6,718 bases of DNA, from the NCBI GenBank assembly GCA_937958285.1, contig CALFXQ010000334.1, positions 1 to 6,718 of the forward strand, written 5' to 3'. The translations under genes were made by a program, and so were the position numbers. Position 1 is the first letter of the stretch. Each line of letters starts with the position of its first letter. This DNA is from an uncultured Fusibacter sp. (GTDB taxonomy: Bacteria; Bacillota; Clostridia; Peptostreptococcales; Acidaminobacteraceae). Under the pieces are notes generated by a model, which made no database searches, was not told the DNA's origin, and saw only the letters and a program-made list of their open reading frames with translations. Positions 4,922 through 6,718 of the stretch are shown here, one piece after another.

Positions 4922-4935
4922 TAGATTTAAATCTA
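4922..4935. repeat. 14-bp palindrome over the symporter stop codon
   Basis: TAGATTTAAATCTA is a perfect 14-bp palindrome. Its last three bases are the complement of the TAG stop codon of the symporter gene. It has no spacer and little GC, so it is unlikely to terminate transcription; a role as a binding site is possible but unsupported. Confidence 0.6.
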
Positions 4936-6408
4936 GCTCGTCTTTTCTTTTGTCTTTTTGCCGTTTGCGCGAATTTTTTCCATCCAAAGATCTGCATTTT
5001 TAATGCCGAGCGCTTCTGGATTAAAGACAGGATCTAAGCCAAGTTTCTTTTGCGCCTCGTAGTCTTTAAGGGTCGCGATACCTGGTTTAATCAAGAGCCA
5101 AATCGCCACAAGGTTAAGCCATGCCATAACACCAACACCTACATCGCCAAGTGCCCAAACTGCACCTGCAGAGTTGATAGCACCGATAAAGGTCATTGCA
5201 AGTAGCGCTACACGTGCAAGTTGAAGTACGATGGTGTGGTTTTTAAAGCTACGTGCAATATATGCTACGTTTGATTCTGCATAATAAGCATATGCCATAA
5301 GTGTTGTGAAAGCGAAGAAGAAAAGTGCAATGGCAACAAATGAAGCGCCTATGCCTGGCACAAATGTATCGAGTGCAGATTGTGTATATGCAGGACCAGG
5401 CATGATTCCTGGAAGATTTTCGACCAAAACATCTTTTGCCTCGTTGTAAACATTGTATGTTCCAGTAATGAGAATCATAAATGCCGTTGCAGAGCAAACA
5501 AAGAGCGTATCTACATATACAGAGAAGGCTTGTACTAAGCCCTGTTTAGCAGGATGCGAAACCTCAGCGGCAGCAGCAGCCATAGGACCAGTACCTTGAC
5601 CTGCCTCGTTGGAGTAAATGCCGCGCTTAACGCCCCACATAATTGCTTGACCAATCACAGCACCTGTAGCGGCTTTTGAACTAAATGCACTACTTAATAT
5701 TAAAGAGAAAACTTCTGGCACTTTGCCAATGTTGAACACGATAATCAAAAGCGCTAAGATGATATATGCAATCGCCATAAATGGCACGATTAACTCAGCA
5801 GCTCTACCGATACGCTTAACGCCGCCAAAGATGATTAGACCTAGGAGAGCAGCTACAACGCCACCCGTTGCCCAAAGAGGAATACCAAATGCCGTATTAA
5901 ATGAAGTGGCGATACTGTTGGCTTGAACGCCAGGTAAGAAGAAACCACACGAAATAATTGCAGAAATTGCGAATATAATCGCAAACGGCTTGCTTTTAAG
6001 ACCTTTTTCAATGTAGAAAGATGGGCCTCCGCGATATTCGCCATCGACTTTTTCTTTCCATACTTGTGCGAGTGCAGATTCAATGTAAGCTGAACTTGCC
6101 CCTAAAAACGCGATTGCCCACATCCAGAAAACAGCTCCTGGTCCCCCGTAGCCAATGGCAGTTGCAACGCCTGCAATATTACCTGTGCCAACGCGGCCCC
6201 CCAAGGCCATGGCAAAACTCTGAAAGCTCGAAACGCCCGATTCCGATGCATTGCCACTAAAGAGCAATTTCACCATGTCTTTAATCAAACGCAACTGTGG
6301 GAACATCATAAAAATCGAAAAGAGTAAGCCTGTGCCTAAACAAAAGTATATGAGCCAGTTTGACCATATAATTGTGTTTAGAAAATCAACTACTGAAGTA
6401 AATGTCAT
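4933..6408 (-). CDS. Sodium:alanine/glycine symporter, AGCS family (AlsT/DagA type)
   Basis: A 491-residue cytoplasmic-membrane symporter (TC 2.A.25) that by family takes up alanine, glycine or a related amino acid with sodium; substrate is not decided by sequence. Hallmarks are GGRVGTGNIAGVATAIGYGG (70-89) and GVKRGIYSNEAGQGTGP (259-275), followed by SHPAKQG (284-290) and the VYVDT helix (297-301). About ten to eleven apolar segments run through the protein, and the charged C-terminal tail contains DPVFNPEALGI (459-469). Length is normal. I chose the ATG at 6408, preceded by an AGGGGG SD (6415-6420). The longer frame from 6477 has no SD and would place residues on the sigma-54 promoter. The -24/-12 promoter and the neighbouring Fis-type activator gene imply that transcription needs sigma-54 and an enhancer-binding protein. 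Confidence 0.92.
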   Translation of the reverse strand: MTFTSVVDFLNTIIWSNWLIYFCLGTGLLFSIFMMFPQLRLIKDMVKLLFSGNASESGVSSFQSFAMALGGRVGTGNIAGVATAIGYGGPGAVFWMWAIAFLGASSAYIESALAQVWKEKVDGEYRGGPSFYIEKGLKSKPFAIIFAISAIISCGFFLPGVQANSIATSFNTAFGIPLWATGGVVAALLGLIIFGGVKRIGRAAELIVPFMAIAYIILALLIIVFNIGKVPEVFSLILSSAFSSKAATGAVIGQAIMWGVKRGIYSNEAGQGTGPMAAAAAEVSHPAKQGLVQAFSVYVDTLFVCSATAFMILITGTYNVYNEAKDVLVENLPGIMPGPAYTQSALDTFVPGIGASFVAIALFFFAFTTLMAYAYYAESNVAYIARSFKNHTIVLQLARVALLAMTFIGAINSAGAVWALGDVGVGVMAWLNLVAIWLLIKPGIATLKDYEAQKKLGLDPVFNPEALGIKNADLWMEKIRANGKKTKEKTS

Positions 6409-6452
6409 ATAATTCCCCCTATTAAAATATTGTCTAACGACATCAATCTCTA

Positions 6453-6470
6453 TTGCAAGCCTCATGCCAA
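6453..6470 (-). promoter_or_regulatory. Sigma-54 (-24/-12) promoter of the symporter gene
   Basis: Read on the minus strand, TTGGCATG-AGGC-TTGCAA matches the consensus TTGGCACG-N4-TTGCW with one mismatch (T for C in the GGCAC element). The spacing between the -24 GG and the -12 GC is exact. The transcript should start near 6443, leaving about 35 nt before the ATG at 6408, with the SD in between. The adjacent Fis-type activator gene supports it independently. Confidence 0.85.
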
Positions 6471-6482
6471 ACTGCATATAAC

Positions 6483-6532
6483 AAAAAGTTCACACTTTTA
6501 ATAAGATATCTTATTAAAAGTGTGAACTTTTT
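6483..6532. terminator. Perfect 50-bp palindrome: terminator of the activator gene and possible enhancer site
   Basis: The sequence is self-complementary from 6483 to 6532, centred on GATATC, with arms beginning AAAAAGTTCACAC and ending GTGTGAACTTTTT. As RNA it forms a stem of about 23 bp with a U5-U7 tract on either strand, so it fits an intrinsic terminator for the activator gene, whose stop is 45 bp away. It is also centred about 64 bp upstream of the predicted sigma-54 transcript start, within the region where enhancer-binding proteins bind inverted repeats. Confidence 0.75.
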
Positions 6533-6554
6533 TTCCAATACGAGAACTTTTTTT
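6524..6554. repeat. Direct repeat GAACTTTTTTT, 20 bp apart
   Basis: GAACTTTTTTT occurs at 6524-6534, the end of the 50-bp palindrome, and again at 6544-6554, a 20-bp start-to-start distance. The second copy begins a small inverted repeat, GAGAA (6542-6547 region) and TTCTC. Same-face spacing two helical turns apart is compatible with a regulator binding site upstream of the sigma-54 promoter. Confidence 0.5.
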
Positions 6555-6576
6555 CTCACATTAACTTACTTGTTTA

Positions 6577-6718
6577 CTATGACTGGGCATTGCCCTGAAT
6601 CAGGTTAAACAACTGTCGACGTGTAATGCCCATTATTTCTGCAGCTTTTGTCATGTTGCCATCTGTCTTAGCTAGCACCTGCTCGATGTAGACCTTTTCT
6701 ATACAGTGCTTATATGTG
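6577..6718 (-). CDS. Sigma-54-dependent transcriptional activator, C-terminal Fis-type HTH (partial)
   Basis: The 3' end of a minus-strand gene that continues past the right edge; 46 residues and a TAG stop (6577-6579) are visible. The sequence YIEQVLAKTDGNMTKAAEIM followed by GITRRQLFNLIQ matches the Fis-type helix-turn-helix that ends NtrC-family enhancer-binding proteins: a GN turn, then KAA and GI-RR-L in the recognition helix. The ATPase domain (GAFTGA loop, Walker motifs) would lie outside the window, so the family call rests on this domain and on the -24/-12 promoter 107 bp past the stop. A stand-alone Fis-like protein is the alternative. It probably activates the symporter gene just downstream. 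Confidence 0.8.
   Translation of the reverse strand, partial: TYKHCIEKVYIEQVLAKTDGNMTKAAEIMGITRRQLFNLIQGNAQS

Larger units (their letters stand above)
4582..4932. other. Gene-free stretch between symporter and CHR operon
   Basis: 350 bp between two genes on the same strand. From right to left it holds a 14-bp palindrome over the symporter stop codon (4922-4935), a short TGAATAT tandem repeat (4901-4921), a large hairpin terminator (4794-4840), an 80-nt purine-rich tract (4721-4800) and the probable CHR operon promoter (4636-4663). I find no open reading frame with an SD and no remnant of a second CHR gene. Confidence 0.6.

Noticed and set aside
5249..6260. Minus- and plus-strand frames inside the symporter gene
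   Set aside because: They overlap conserved AGCS coding sequence in other frames and have no expression signals.
6409..6477. Longer symporter start at 6477
   Set aside because: It has no SD, and the codons would overlap the -24/-12 promoter at 6453-6470. The ATG at 6408 has an AGGGGG SD and begins the normal family N-terminus.
6409..6576. Glycine riboswitch upstream of the symporter
   Set aside because: Only about 35 nt lie between the predicted start and the ATG, and the tandem aptamer core motifs are absent; the region is explained by a sigma-54 promoter and a palindrome.

Overview
The window looks like chromosome from a low-to-moderate G+C Bacillota. The evidence is strong AGGAGG-type Shine-Dalgarno (SD) sites, intrinsic terminators, a tRNA gene with an encoded CCA end, a BusR-like GntR regulator, a gene set resembling the ywr cluster of Bacillus subtilis, and a sigma-54 activator beside an amino-acid:sodium symporter. 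The sigma-54 circuit fits anaerobic Clostridia or Negativicutes better than bacilli, but the genus cannot be fixed from sequence alone. No mobile element, CRISPR array or phage gene was seen.

Left part (1-1910). A GntR/RCK_C regulator of the c-di-AMP-binding BusR type reads rightward. It converges through a perfect 19-bp bidirectional terminator hairpin on an unannotated 54-codon gene that has its own promoter, SD site and a palindrome at its predicted transcription start. A 319-bp divergent intergenic region follows, holding four copies of the 8-mer GGAAAACA. Next come a small coiled-coil protein with an acidic tail, then tRNA-Ala(GGC), whose promoter is covered by two palindromes sharing the half-site CTGTTRC, and a strong terminator.

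Middle (1942-4581, minus strand). A compact operon encodes a short CHR-family (chromate transporter) protein, an Lrp/AsnC regulator and a YwrD-like gamma-glutamyltransferase-family Ntn hydrolase. The gaps are 17 and 28 nt and each gene has its own SD. The same families cluster in B. subtilis as ywrA/ywrB-ywrC-ywrD, but only one CHR half is present here.

Right part (4582-6718, minus strand). A 350-bp gene-free stretch holds a large hairpin terminator, an 80-nt purine-rich tract with a 10-bp tandem repeat, and the operon promoter. Upstream of it is an AGCS-family sodium:alanine/glycine symporter (AlsT type). It is preceded by a textbook -24/-12 sigma-54 promoter, a perfect 50-bp palindrome, and the 3' end of a gene encoding a Fis-type helix-turn-helix, the usual C-terminus of a sigma-54 enhancer-binding protein. 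These parts together suggest a dedicated activator-sigma-54-transporter circuit.

Four start codons were moved inward because SD sites support internal ATGs: the coiled-coil gene to 1301, the GGT gene to 3549, the CHR gene to 4581 and the symporter to 6408.
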